IMG/VR virus record: IMGVR_UViG_3300020197_000137
Location: 1-26,407 of that record
Length of the DNA stretch: 26,407 nt
Direction: 5' to 3' (one strand)
From: a virus
The position numbers were made by a program, and so were the translations under genes. Position 1 is the stretch's first letter, and the number at the start of each line of letters is the position of its first letter. This document shows, piece after piece, positions 6,451 through 14,570 of the stretch. The notes beneath the pieces are model-generated. The model had not been told where the DNA came from and ran no database searches. It saw only the letters and a program-made list of their open reading frames with translations.

Positions 6451-8589
6451 TTATGCGACAAAAGATGCAAATGAAGAAAGAATCTTTTTATTGGTTCCCT
6501 TGTTCTTCAACATCTTACGAAATGCCCTACCAATTTGAACATCCGAAGCTTCCTCTTCAACTTCAAACTCAGAATTCTTAGAAAGATTAGTTGAAGAGAT
6601 TGCATAAAGAGCATCATAACCAAATCCATTGAATTCAGTAGATTTTTCTTTTTTCCATTTATCATAAATTTTTGCATACTTTTGAGATTCATCGTAAAAA
6701 TTACGACGACAGAAAGAATTGAATTCATAACCAGAAAGAATACGGAATCCAATCAGATTAACTTCAGGAAAGTTATGTTTGACATTCTCAAGAAGAATTG
6801 TTGTCATACAATCATTCTGATTGTTCCAATTAAAATTACGATAAACGTGGCCAGTTTTACGATCCCGAAGAGCAGTATTATGCCCACAACGATTTTGCCC
6901 AAGATAAGGGCTGGTGGTTACATCAAGTTGAATATCAAAAGTCATATGATTTGCTTCACCATCAGTCAAAAGAACAACATTTACTTTTTGAACTTTGTTT
7001 TGATTCTTAAACTGAGGAATAATCTTATGAAGACAAATGATTGATTCATTCAAAGGAGTTCCACTCAATTCAAGCCCAAGAGGAATATTGTAACTTGCAT
7101 GACTACCTCGATCATGACGATATGCAAGTCTCCAGATATTTTGAAGATGATTTTCAAGTTCCCGAGAATTACACTTGGAAGAGAAGAAGTTTAGAAGATG
7201 AAAATACTTATGGATGGAGATTGTTCCATTCTTAGGATCATATTTTTTAGGAACTCCATCCAATTGAGGATTAATAATATAATCTGAGAAGTCATAAGTG
7301 AAAGCATAGACTTCAAAAGGAATTTGAACTTTCTTACAGAACCACACAAGGTTGAAAAGTTGTTTGACAGTATCGAGAAGGTAATCACCCATCGATCCAC
7401 TCCAATCAAGAATAAAGATCAATCCATGATTCTTACCATCAGGAATCACAGAAACTTTACGAAACAAATCTTCGTTATATTTAAACGTATGAAGTTTACT
7501 AGTATCAAGAACCCCAGTGCGAGAAGTCGAAGAACGAGAATAAGAATCAGCTGACTTCTTACACTCAAACTCTTTTACCAGATAGTTAACTTCTTTTTGA
7601 GCAGAAGTCTTGTATTGACGATACTCGGAGTCAACTTTTTCATAAGGATTGGGCCAATATTTGGCATCTCTCTCAACGAGAAAATCATTCCAAGATTTGT
7701 TGATATGTTTGTGAAGATCCTCATAACCAATAATCACATCATCAATGTGAATATTAGGAACTTCCACATATTTGGTTTCGTGGACAAAGGTTTCACCATT
7801 CAATTCTTTCAATTCTTCATCAAAAGAGCGTTGAGTTTTAGAGATTTCTTCATCAGTAGAACTACCAGCCGTGCCACCATAAGAAGAATCACCGCTACCA
7901 TAATCAGACTCATCAGAATCGGTAGAAGATGATTTAGAATCAGATTGATCACTATTTGCATATTGTTCTTCAGACTCGCCCTCAGGGGTGCCAGAACCGC
8001 CCTGAGGCGCTTCAAAAGTATCAAGTTGAGCCGAATCCTTTTTATTGTTTTTAATATATTCCATAAGTTTACGGCACACACTCAGAACATCTTCAAAGGT
8101 TTCAACCTTCTCAGTCATTTCAATAAACTGATATTCTTGTTCATTGAACGGAACACGAGCATATGCACCAATCTTGAAATGAAGGTTGATACGATCAATC
8201 AAAGAAAAAGTATTTAAATCTTCATCTTGAATGGAGAAGAAATCATCATCATTCAGTTCGTTGTAACCTTTATAGAAAGACTTTGCAAGTCCAGGATACT
8301 TACGCTTCATCAGTTTTTCGATACGAGCATCCTCAATCACATTCACATAATCCTTAGGAATCTCATTCAGAAAATCCCACTCATCACTAGGAGTATAAAG
8401 AGCATGCCCCACTTCATGTCCCACGAGCATATCATAAACAGTTGCAGATGCCTTCTCCCACAAAGGAAGAACCAGAACACGATTCAGAACATCAAAAGAT
8501 GCAGTTGAAACTTTCTTGTGTTCAACAATCAGGTTCTCAGTTGCAAGAAGACGAGCGAGACTACCTTTGACTTCGTGATTGATGGGCAT
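6451..8589 (-). CDS. Metallopeptidase-VWA protein, CobT-like
   Basis: A 712-aa protein with two recognisable parts. The N-terminal 180 residues hold a zinc-protease motif HEVGHALYTP (HExxH at 58-62) and, 24 residues on, NVIEDARIE (83-91), the third-ligand region of gluzincin-type folds; CobT of cobaltochelatase has a comparable E-D-A-R region. A serine/aspartate-rich linker spans about 185-250. A von Willebrand A domain follows, with an intact MIDAS motif FILDWSGSMG (392-401) and a later VNVVLLTDGEANH strand. The frame continues 36 codons upstream, but ATG 8589 starts the conserved-looking MPINHEVKG and avoids a terminator. It lies directly before the CobS-like ATPase, so the two probably form an AAA+/VWA pair. 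No signal peptide is visible; substrate unknown. Confidence 0.85.
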   Translation of the reverse strand: MPINHEVKGSLARLLATENLIVEHKKVSTASFDVLNRVLVLPLWEKASATVYDMLVGHEVGHALYTPSDEWDFLNEIPKDYVNVIEDARIEKLMKRKYPGLAKSFYKGYNELNDDDFFSIQDEDLNTFSLIDRINLHFKIGAYARVPFNEQEYQFIEMTEKVETFEDVLSVCRKLMEYIKNNKKDSAQLDTFEAPQGGSGTPEGESEEQYANSDQSDSKSSSTDSDESDYGSGDSSYGGTAGSSTDEEISKTQRSFDEELKELNGETFVHETKYVEVPNIHIDDVIIGYEDLHKHINKSWNDFLVERDAKYWPNPYEKVDSEYRQYKTSAQKEVNYLVKEFECKKSADSYSRSSTSRTGVLDTSKLHTFKYNEDLFRKVSVIPDGKNHGLIFILDWSGSMGDYLLDTVKQLFNLVWFCKKVQIPFEVYAFTYDFSDYIINPQLDGVPKKYDPKNGTISIHKYFHLLNFFSSKCNSRELENHLQNIWRLAYRHDRGSHASYNIPLGLELSGTPLNESIICLHKIIPQFKNQNKVQKVNVVLLTDGEANHMTFDIQLDVTTSPYLGQNRCGHNTALRDRKTGHVYRNFNWNNQNDCMTTILLENVKHNFPEVNLIGFRILSGYEFNSFCRRNFYDESQKYAKIYDKWKKEKSTEFNGFGYDALYAISSTNLSKNSEFEVEEEASDVQIGRAFRKMLKNKGTNKKILSSFASFVA

Positions 8590-8621
8590 AACTTTCTTTG
8601 CGTATGAAAATACTATACGAC

Positions 8622-8644
8622 AAAAAACCCATCGAATCGATGGG
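8622..8644 (-). terminator. Rho-independent terminator after gp46
   Basis: Stem CCCATC (8628-8633) with GATGGG (8639-8644) and 5-base loop, followed on the minus strand by six T. It starts 15 bases past the gp46 stop and ends the gp55-gp47-gp46 unit. Confidence 0.85.
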
Positions 8645-8659
8645 CTTGTGACGGTTTGA

Positions 8660-10369
8660 TTACTGTCTGAGCTTGGAGAACCCTTTGACTTTTTCAAACT
8701 TTAACACATGTTCAAACTTATCATTCAAGTCAGACTTATGAGAGATCACGAAGATATTAGCATCTTTAATGATGTATCTGATAATCTTGAGGAACTCATC
8801 GGTGCCGAATCCATCAAGAGAAGAATCAAAAACCTCATCCATAATCAACAAATTAGTATTGACTGAATTCTTGATTCTGGCAACCTCCCTCCAAGTGAAT
8901 AGAAGAGACAAGTCTACTCTCATCTTTTCACCTTCAGAGAAAGATGCATAAGAAAAGTTCTCATGGAGAGGAGATTTAATTGACTCGTTAAACTCTTCAT
9001 CCAATTGAAAGTTAATATAGAAATCCATCATCTGCAAATAACGATTTACCTGTTGATTGATCAAAGGTAGATAGTTCTTGATGATTTTAGATTTTACTCC
9101 CCCATCTTTTAGGAGGGAGTAAATAAAATCGTGATAGGCGATTTGTTCTTTTTTAGTCGAAAGTTCTTTAGTTTTATCTTGGAAATCTTTTTGAAAAAGT
9201 TTTAACTTCTCATGCTCAGAATTTCTGTTCTGTAATTGTTCGGTAATTGTTTGAACTTCAGATTCAAGATCTCTGATTTGTCTCTGACATCCAGAGATCT
9301 TAGTATTGTTTTGAGAAATCTCATGTGTTAGTGAAGTAATCTCCTTACTGAGTGAATTGAATTGGCGCTCTCGCTGTTCTTCCTCTTTAATAGTTTCTTC
9401 AAGATCTTTTAAACCTTGATTCAACTCTTCTGTTTTATTTTGAGCGTCTGCAACTTTATTTAGACGAAACTCATCTTCAATGGACTGTGTGCAAGTAGGG
9501 CATACCGCATTCTCTTGAAAAAACTTATAATCTTTTGTAATCATTGATATTTTTTGAGAGATCTTTCCTTTTAAATTATTGAGTTTTACCAACTTACTTG
9601 TATCAATAATCAGTTGTTCTTGAAGAGTGGTTTTCTCGGAAAGAGAAGACTCAACAATTGAATTATGAGTCATGTAATCGCCAATTTCTGTATCTAACTT
9701 GGCGATCTTTCCTTTGTTGGCGTTTATCTTGGTGTTTCCACTACTTTCTAGTTCAGCAATAAAGTTATTTTGCATACCAATTTTTTCTTGAATCAAGTTC
9801 TTATTTGACTCAAGATTTCTTACTTCTTCATTGAATGAACGAATACGATCTTTTACAATTCCATTCATAGAAGAGAATACTTTGATATCCAAAAGATCTT
9901 CAATCACTTCTCTACGATGAGCAGCAGGAAGTTGCATGAATGGAACAAATGTACTACTACCAAGCACAACAATTTGAGTAAAAGACTTATAGTTCAGTTT
10001 AAGAATATTTTGTTCAAGATTACGTTGATCATCTTTTGCATCAGAACTTTGAGACAACATTTGCCCGTTGCGATAGATCTCAAAGATGTTTGGTTTCATT
10101 CCACGACGAATCAACCAATCAACTGAGGCTGCGGAAAACTCAATTTCCACAAGGCAATCTTTTTCGTTCTGTGAATTTAAAAGTTGGGGTTTATTAATCT
10201 TACGAAATGGTTTGTTAAACAAAACAAAGGTAAGAGCATCAAGTACAGTTGATTTCCCTGCACCATTTGTTCCAACAATCAGAGTTGTTGCATGATCAGT
10301 AAAACTGATCTCAGTAAACTGGTTGCCAGTTGAAAGGAAATTCTTCCAGCGGATTTTCTTAAAGATCAT
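8660..10369 (-). CDS. 46: Recombination endonuclease subunit gp46 (Rad50/SbcC-like)
   Basis: A 569-aa SMC-type ATPase that with gp47 resects DNA ends for recombination-dependent replication and helps degrade host DNA. Visible elements are the N-terminal FKKIRWKNFLSTG strand, Walker A GTNGAGKST (33-41) and a long coiled coil (about 170-430) broken by a zinc hook CPTC (290-293). After it come the ABC signature SFSEGEKMR (476-484) and Walker B LLIMDEVFD (507-515). Length is like T4 gp46 (560 aa). The ATG overlaps the end of the small DUF3110-like gene by 11 bases, and a good terminator lies downstream. All ATPase motifs are intact, so the enzyme should be functional. Confidence 0.96.
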   Translation of the reverse strand: MIFKKIRWKNFLSTGNQFTEISFTDHATTLIVGTNGAGKSTVLDALTFVLFNKPFRKINKPQLLNSQNEKDCLVEIEFSAASVDWLIRRGMKPNIFEIYRNGQMLSQSSDAKDDQRNLEQNILKLNYKSFTQIVVLGSSTFVPFMQLPAAHRREVIEDLLDIKVFSSMNGIVKDRIRSFNEEVRNLESNKNLIQEKIGMQNNFIAELESSGNTKINANKGKIAKLDTEIGDYMTHNSIVESSLSEKTTLQEQLIIDTSKLVKLNNLKGKISQKISMITKDYKFFQENAVCPTCTQSIEDEFRLNKVADAQNKTEELNQGLKDLEETIKEEEQRERQFNSLSKEITSLTHEISQNNTKISGCQRQIRDLESEVQTITEQLQNRNSEHEKLKLFQKDFQDKTKELSTKKEQIAYHDFIYSLLKDGGVKSKIIKNYLPLINQQVNRYLQMMDFYINFQLDEEFNESIKSPLHENFSYASFSEGEKMRVDLSLLFTWREVARIKNSVNTNLLIMDEVFDSSLDGFGTDEFLKIIRYIIKDANIFVISHKSDLNDKFEHVLKFEKVKGFSKLRQ

Positions 10370-10625
10370 TATCTCTCGGCGGTATCACAAGATCGTTTTC
10401 ATCTATTATAACATAGTTGTATTTGTTTTCCTCACAGATCTTAATGGTTGGTTCTTCATCAACCTCAATAACTGCAAGTGGTGGAAAGTCATCAGCTTCT
10501 AGAAGGCCAGCAAATCTCATTGCATCATCTTCTTCTTTGAAGAGATATAAAATACGATCACCATCGCCATCTTCAACAGCGTATAATCCTTCTTCTTCTC
10601 TACCTTCTAAAGCTAAAACAAACAT
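10359..10625 (-). CDS. DUF3110-like small acidic protein between gp47 and gp46
   Basis: An 88-aa acidic protein. The pattern MFVLALEGREEEGLYAVED, ILYLFKEEDDAMRFAGLLE, FPPLAVIEVDE and the end IDENDLVIPPR resembles DUF3110, a small domain known from cyanobacteria and plants and carried by cyanophages in this gp46-gp47 gap. Its function is not known. The ATG overlaps the gp47 stop as TAATG, and its end overlaps the gp46 start by 11 bases, so it is made together with the nuclease subunits. It could be an adaptor or regulator of the gp46/gp47 complex, but that is inferred only from position. No membrane segment or catalytic motif is visible. Confidence 0.85.
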   Translation of the reverse strand: MFVLALEGREEEGLYAVEDGDGDRILYLFKEEDDAMRFAGLLEADDFPPLAVIEVDEEPTIKICEENKYNYVIIDENDLVIPPRDNDL

Positions 10626-11665
10626 TATTCTACTTCACAAGCTTCCTTATATATTGAACCGATGAGTTTCTTTACAATTGACTTATTCAATTGAACTTCA
10701 CTATCATCAATATATCGACTGAGAATAGACATTGTATCTTCATTTTCAGAAACTTCGAACTCAACATTATCATTTAGATCATAGTTTTCCACAACCTTGA
10801 TATCTAAGGTATTGACTTTAGATAGTTTGTCAAGAAAAGTTTCAAACTGTTTGTCATTTGTTTTCTTCTTAACAATGACTTTTACAAACTTACTCTCATA
10901 CTCAGAATAGTTAAAAATCTGATGAGGTGTATCAGAATACTGAATTTTTTTATAAATTGAAAATGGATTATTGATATGAGAATGTTCTAGAGTTTCGGTA
11001 TCAAAAATTGTAAACCCACGATTATCATCTACATCATTCCAGTAGATCTCATATGGATTTCCAAGATAGAAAATTTTACCATCACTTGAACGAGTATGGA
11101 AATGCCCAGAGAAAACTTTAGTAAACTTATTAAAGATTGACTTATCATCTCCATGATCCATTACGAATCCACGATAAGGAGAAAATCCAGTCAGTTCCAA
11201 ATGCCCCATTGCAATTTGAGCATTTGTCTTTGCAATCATCTGCAAAGTATGATCACGGTTCTCTTGATTGATCCAAGGAATAAACAAAACTTTTCTATGA
11301 TCAATCATCACTTCTAAAGTTTCAGAAATCACATTGACATTCTGATATTCACGAAGTAGAAGTTCAACACCACTTACATCATTTGTGTTTTTGTAGTAAG
11401 CAGTATGATTACCAACAATAGTATGAACTTTGCATCCCATCTCTTGAAGACGATCATAGTAATTCTCCTGAGCCCATTTCAAAGCCCAGAAGTCAACTGA
11501 CTTACGATTATCGAAAGTATCACCCATATCAATGACTGTAGTGATACCTTCTTTTTCTAGGGTTGGAAAGAATACTTCATTATAAAATTTAAGAAAAAAA
11601 TCATGAAATACTTTAGATCCCTTTCGAGCACCGAAGTGAGTATCTGTAATAATTGCAACCTTCAT
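10625..11665 (-). CDS. 47: Recombination endonuclease subunit gp47 (Mre11/SbcD-like)
   Basis: A 346-aa calcineurin-type phosphoesterase, the nuclease partner of gp46 in recombination and host DNA breakdown. All metal-binding motifs are present in order: DTHFG (8-12), GDTFDNR, GNHT, GHLELTG and GHFHTR, followed by a YLGNPYEIYW segment. Length is close to T4 gp47 (339 aa). The C-terminal 120 residues are charged and probably cap the active site and contact gp46. The ATG lies one base after the gp55 stop, and the stop overlaps the next ATG as TAATG. Confidence 0.96.
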   Translation of the reverse strand: MKVAIITDTHFGARKGSKVFHDFFLKFYNEVFFPTLEKEGITTVIDMGDTFDNRKSVDFWALKWAQENYYDRLQEMGCKVHTIVGNHTAYYKNTNDVSGVELLLREYQNVNVISETLEVMIDHRKVLFIPWINQENRDHTLQMIAKTNAQIAMGHLELTGFSPYRGFVMDHGDDKSIFNKFTKVFSGHFHTRSSDGKIFYLGNPYEIYWNDVDDNRGFTIFDTETLEHSHINNPFSIYKKIQYSDTPHQIFNYSEYESKFVKVIVKKKTNDKQFETFLDKLSKVNTLDIKVVENYDLNDNVEFEVSENEDTMSILSRYIDDSEVQLNKSIVKKLIGSIYKEACEVE

Positions 11666-11666
11666 A

Positions 11667-12164
11667 TCAATAGTTGTTCAATCTATATTGAATATTATTT
11701 TTAATTGTGTTGAGATCTGAGTTACTACTTGCAAGAATAGTATCATCAGACACAAATACTTCATCAAATCCAGAATGATCTAAAAGTTTTGACTTGACTT
11801 CTAGTTGTCTCTTTTCTTTAGCAATACGACGAAGAAACGCATAATAGATGACTTGAGTGAAATAGGCAAATGGATTGGAAGACTTTTCTGGATTAAATCT
11901 ATCGATATATTGAACGCAGTTTTCTATACCATCAGAAATCATATCTTCTCGGAACATGTAATTGACAAAATTTGGTTTGTATGATAAGTGTGTAGCAATC
12001 TTCAAGAAACACTCACCAAGATAATTTGTGATTCGTGGTTTTGTAGTATTTTCTGTTTGAGATTTGAGCACCAAACGCCGATATTCCACGATAGCCTCAA
12101 AGAACTCTTTGTTATTTACATAGTGTTCTGATTCTCTTCTGCTTTTTATCATTGTGAATGCCAT
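11667..12164 (-). CDS. 55: Late sigma factor gp55
   Basis: A 165-aa homologue of T4 gp55 (185 aa), the small sigma-70-family factor that directs host RNA polymerase to TATAAATA late promoters together with gp45. The sigma region 2-like part is residues 60-125: YMFREDMISDGIENCVQYI, then RFNPEKSSNPFAYFTQVIYY and AFLRRIAKEKRQ, the familiar promoter-melting block. The C-terminal end is short and polar. ATG 12164 gives MAFTMIKSRRESEHYVNN; ATG 12152 is an alternative, and neither has a clear ribosome binding site. A sigma70-like promoter is 29-57 bases upstream, so gp55 and the genes behind it can be made before late transcription starts. Exact TATAAATA sites elsewhere in the window are its presumed targets. 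Confidence 0.93.
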   Translation of the reverse strand: MAFTMIKSRRESEHYVNNKEFFEAIVEYRRLVLKSQTENTTKPRITNYLGECFLKIATHLSYKPNFVNYMFREDMISDGIENCVQYIDRFNPEKSSNPFAYFTQVIYYAFLRRIAKEKRQLEVKSKLLDHSGFDEVFVSDDTILASSNSDLNTIKNNIQYRLNNY

Positions 12165-12192
12165 TACATTTTTTAACTCAAATCATGTTCGC

Positions 12193-12221
12193 ATTATAAC
12201 ACATTTTTACGAGCTTGACAA
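12193..12221 (-). promoter_or_regulatory. Sigma70-type promoter for gp55-gp47-gp46
   Basis: On the minus strand TTGTCA (12216-12221) and a perfect TATAAT (12193-12198) with a 17-base spacer, about 30 bases before the gp55 ATG. This is the best host-type promoter I found and suits early or middle expression. Confidence 0.75.
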
Positions 12222-12270
12222 TATACTAAAACATGAGTAGGATAACTCTGTCAGGGTTCAAGGGAACGGT

Positions 12271-12672
12271 TTAGATATCTTTATAAAGCTTTTCTAAGTT
12301 CTTCTTGAACTCTTCCACGTTTGAGACATATCCCATATCCTTTGTAATCTTAGATCTACAAGATTCTTTTTTATTGTATCTTGTAGATCTGCTTACAAAC
12401 TTTTTATAAATCATGAGTATATCAGAATTTATAATCTCAGTCATTGTAAGAACCTTTTCCATATCTAAAATGAACATTGTATCATCTGACATTTTGATCC
12501 AAGGTTCAAACTGCATTCCCTTGATTCCAAAACGAGAGAGATTAATATCTTTAACTAAAACAGGAGATTCAAGAATTAAAACAATACGATCTTGTTCATC
12601 ACAAGGGCAAACCTTAGCCATGATTTCTTCACCAGAAATTAATTTTAAGGTTGCATAAAATTCTTCTTCCAT
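12271..12672 (-). CDS. Unknown 133-aa protein, possibly Sm-like fold
   Basis: A protein directly after uvsW, with ATG 12672 abutting the uvsW stop. The first 75 residues look like a small beta barrel: FYATLKLISGEEIMAKV, a DRIVLILESPVLV strand, a QFEPWIKMSDD strand and a FILDMEKVLTMTEI strand. That order (xxSGExIxAKV then LxxPxxI) resembles Sm/LSM-like proteins, but I cannot confirm it by eye. The remaining 60 residues are basic and helical (SRSTRYNKKESCRSK). Its partner is unknown; an RNA- or protein-binding adaptor is a guess from the fold. The gene lies between the recombination helicase and late sigma factor and ends before the 106-base promoter gap. Confidence 0.7.
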   Translation of the reverse strand: MEEEFYATLKLISGEEIMAKVCPCDEQDRIVLILESPVLVKDINLSRFGIKGMQFEPWIKMSDDTMFILDMEKVLTMTEIINSDILMIYKKFVSRSTRYNKKESCRSKITKDMGYVSNVEEFKKNLEKLYKDI

Positions 12673-14139
12673 CTATTTTCTTAAATTAACGTTAATAATA
12701 GTATAGTTGAAATACTCTTCATTGTAAATTTTTATTCTTTCTGTAAGATGATTAAGAGTATAATTTCGAGATGAGTTATGAGTAATATCGTCAGCAATGT
12801 CATATAGAACTGCCTTAGTTTTTTGATTACCTTTTCTTAAAACTCTTCCGATTGATTGAAGATTTCTGATTCTAGATTTGGATGGTGAAGCAAAGACTAC
12901 GTTATGGAGATTTTTAATATTGATGCCTGTTGAGAAAGTTCCGTAGGATGCAATGATGATTGCGTCGGATTCTTGTTCCGTAATTTTACGAACTTCTTCT
13001 CTATCTTCAGCATCAACTCCACCATGAACGAAAAAAATCTTACGATTCTTTTCCTTATCAGTATTTATAAGTTCGTAAAGTATCTGCCCATGAGTTTCAA
13101 CTCTGGAATATAAAATCAAAGTATTACCTTTGAGATCTAAAGAAAGATTTTTGATAAAGTTATTTCTCTTATCATGACTGATGAGATATTGAATCTCATC
13201 TTCATACTTTTCAAACTTCTGTCCATTATGTTTGAGGAGTAAGATTTTGATATCAAGTTTAGATAAATGCCCTTTATCGATCAGTTCTTTTGTTTTTGTA
13301 ACATTGTATGATGGGCCAAATAAGCCTTCGAGAACCCACTTGTGTGTTTGTGTTCCATCAAGAGTTCCTGTAAATCCAAATCGGTATTTACAATCTAGAA
13401 GTTTTGACATAATATCTACCAGTGACTTAGATTTAAACTGGTGAGCTTCATCTCCTATAACGACATCAAATCGATCAAACCACTTTATTGGTTCTTTGAA
13501 AATAGACTGCCAAGTTGTGATAACAACAGGTGCATCAATATCGTATCGTTCTTTTCCTGAATAAATTTTGTGACAATAATGTGATACATCCCAACCATAA
13601 TCTTCAAAGTCTTTATACATCTGTTCCACGAGTGAAGTAGTGGGAACAATAATGAGAGTTGACAAATTCTTTTCTGTGTAGTATCTTGTGATTGCATAAA
13701 TCATCAAAGATTTACCAGAAGCAGTTGGTGAAATTAATAACTTACGATTAAAATATAATGCACTATAGATACCATCGAGTTGATAATCTCTTGGTTCGTG
13801 TGTAGATATTAACTTTACATAATCTACAACACCTTCTCTGGAAATCATCTCATTAACTTCGAATGGATCTCCGTAAAATTTTGAATGTTTGAACTCATAT
13901 TTGTAGTTGCTCTTATCTGCAAATGCAACTAACTTATCGAGTAATCCAACATAGATTTCTTTTTTTTGTAAATTGAAAAGACGAATTTTTCCATCCCAGA
14001 ATCTTCTTCGATACTGGGGCATAAACTTTGCTCCAGGAACTTCGAATGTAAAACGATCTAAAAGTTCTTGTAAGATATATGGTTCTGCTTCGACTCTGAG
14101 ATATACTTCGTTCTTCTTTTCAATTACAATATCACTCAT
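12673..14139 (-). CDS. uvsW: RNA-DNA and DNA helicase UvsW
   Basis: A 488-aa superfamily 2 helicase homologous to T4 UvsW (about 500 aa), which unwinds R-loops at origins, migrates branched DNA and drives the switch to recombination-dependent replication. It has the UvsW N-terminal domain with PQYRRRFWDGKIRLF (residues 41-55). The helicase motifs follow: Q-like PRDYQLDGI, motif I SPTASGKS, Ia IIVPTTSLVEQM, II VIGDEAHQF, III FGFTGTLDG, IV TLILYSRVETHG, V ASYGTFSTGINI, and VI QSIGRVLRKG. The open frame begins with a TTG, but ATG 14139 overlaps the uvsY stop as TGATG and is the likely start. All motifs are intact. Confidence 0.96.
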   Translation of the reverse strand: MSDIVIEKKNEVYLRVEAEPYILQELLDRFTFEVPGAKFMPQYRRRFWDGKIRLFNLQKKEIYVGLLDKLVAFADKSNYKYEFKHSKFYGDPFEVNEMISREGVVDYVKLISTHEPRDYQLDGIYSALYFNRKLLISPTASGKSLMIYAITRYYTEKNLSTLIIVPTTSLVEQMYKDFEDYGWDVSHYCHKIYSGKERYDIDAPVVITTWQSIFKEPIKWFDRFDVVIGDEAHQFKSKSLVDIMSKLLDCKYRFGFTGTLDGTQTHKWVLEGLFGPSYNVTKTKELIDKGHLSKLDIKILLLKHNGQKFEKYEDEIQYLISHDKRNNFIKNLSLDLKGNTLILYSRVETHGQILYELINTDKEKNRKIFFVHGGVDAEDREEVRKITEQESDAIIIASYGTFSTGINIKNLHNVVFASPSKSRIRNLQSIGRVLRKGNQKTKAVLYDIADDITHNSSRNYTLNHLTERIKIYNEEYFNYTIINVNLRK

Positions 14140-14570
14140 CAACTATAACCTGCCTGGAATTTACTCCACTCAATTGCGTTTTTGATTTGAAAGGTTCTAT
14201 TGTTTAGATTTTTAATAATCTCTTCCAAATATTTTAAAACTGTTTCGTAGTATTCATTTTTAAGTTTGAGATGCCCCAGTTTCTCATCAGCTTCGAGATA
14301 ACGAGTCATTGATTCCTTATCTCTCACTTTGAACGGAAACGGTTCCTCTGCATAGATTTCTGGCGATGCCTTTCCGTTATAATATTCGTAACGATCTTTT
14401 TTTAAACTGTTAATATCTTGAATACACTTCTTATTTAGAAGCATTGTATTGTTGTAAATTTTATAATATTTTGCATGAAGTTGTGGTATCTTCAAAGATT
14501 CAAGATGTAAGTTGTCAGGATCCATATTTGAATCTTCTTCCCACATCTTTTGAATTTCATCAAGGTTCAT
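14139..14570 (-). CDS. uvsY: Recombination mediator UvsY
   Basis: A 143-aa homologue of T4 UvsY (137 aa), the hexameric mediator that loads the UvsX recombinase on gp32-coated single-stranded DNA. The N-terminus MNLDEIQKMWEEDSNMDPDN and the following SLKIPQLHAKYYKIYNN are characteristic of the family, and the rest is charged helical sequence ending in RTFQIKNAIEWSKFQAGY. The basic KKDRYEYYNGK region around residue 60 would fit DNA contact. ATG 14570 overlaps the stop of the preceding gene as ATGA, and its stop overlaps uvsW. The gene order uvsY-uvsW is conserved in T4-like phages. Confidence 0.94.
   Translation of the reverse strand: MNLDEIQKMWEEDSNMDPDNLHLESLKIPQLHAKYYKIYNNTMLLNKKCIQDINSLKKDRYEYYNGKASPEIYAEEPFPFKVRDKESMTRYLEADEKLGHLKLKNEYYETVLKYLEEIIKNLNNRTFQIKNAIEWSKFQAGYS

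Noticed and set aside
8590-8697. 36-codon upstream extension of the VWA-metallopeptidase gene
   Set aside because: It would place the start within gp46 and translate through the gp46 terminator; residues look unlike a conserved N-terminus, so ATG 8589 was used.
13072-13079. TATAAATA on the minus strand inside uvsW
   Set aside because: Internal to a conserved coding region with no gene start nearby; most likely chance.
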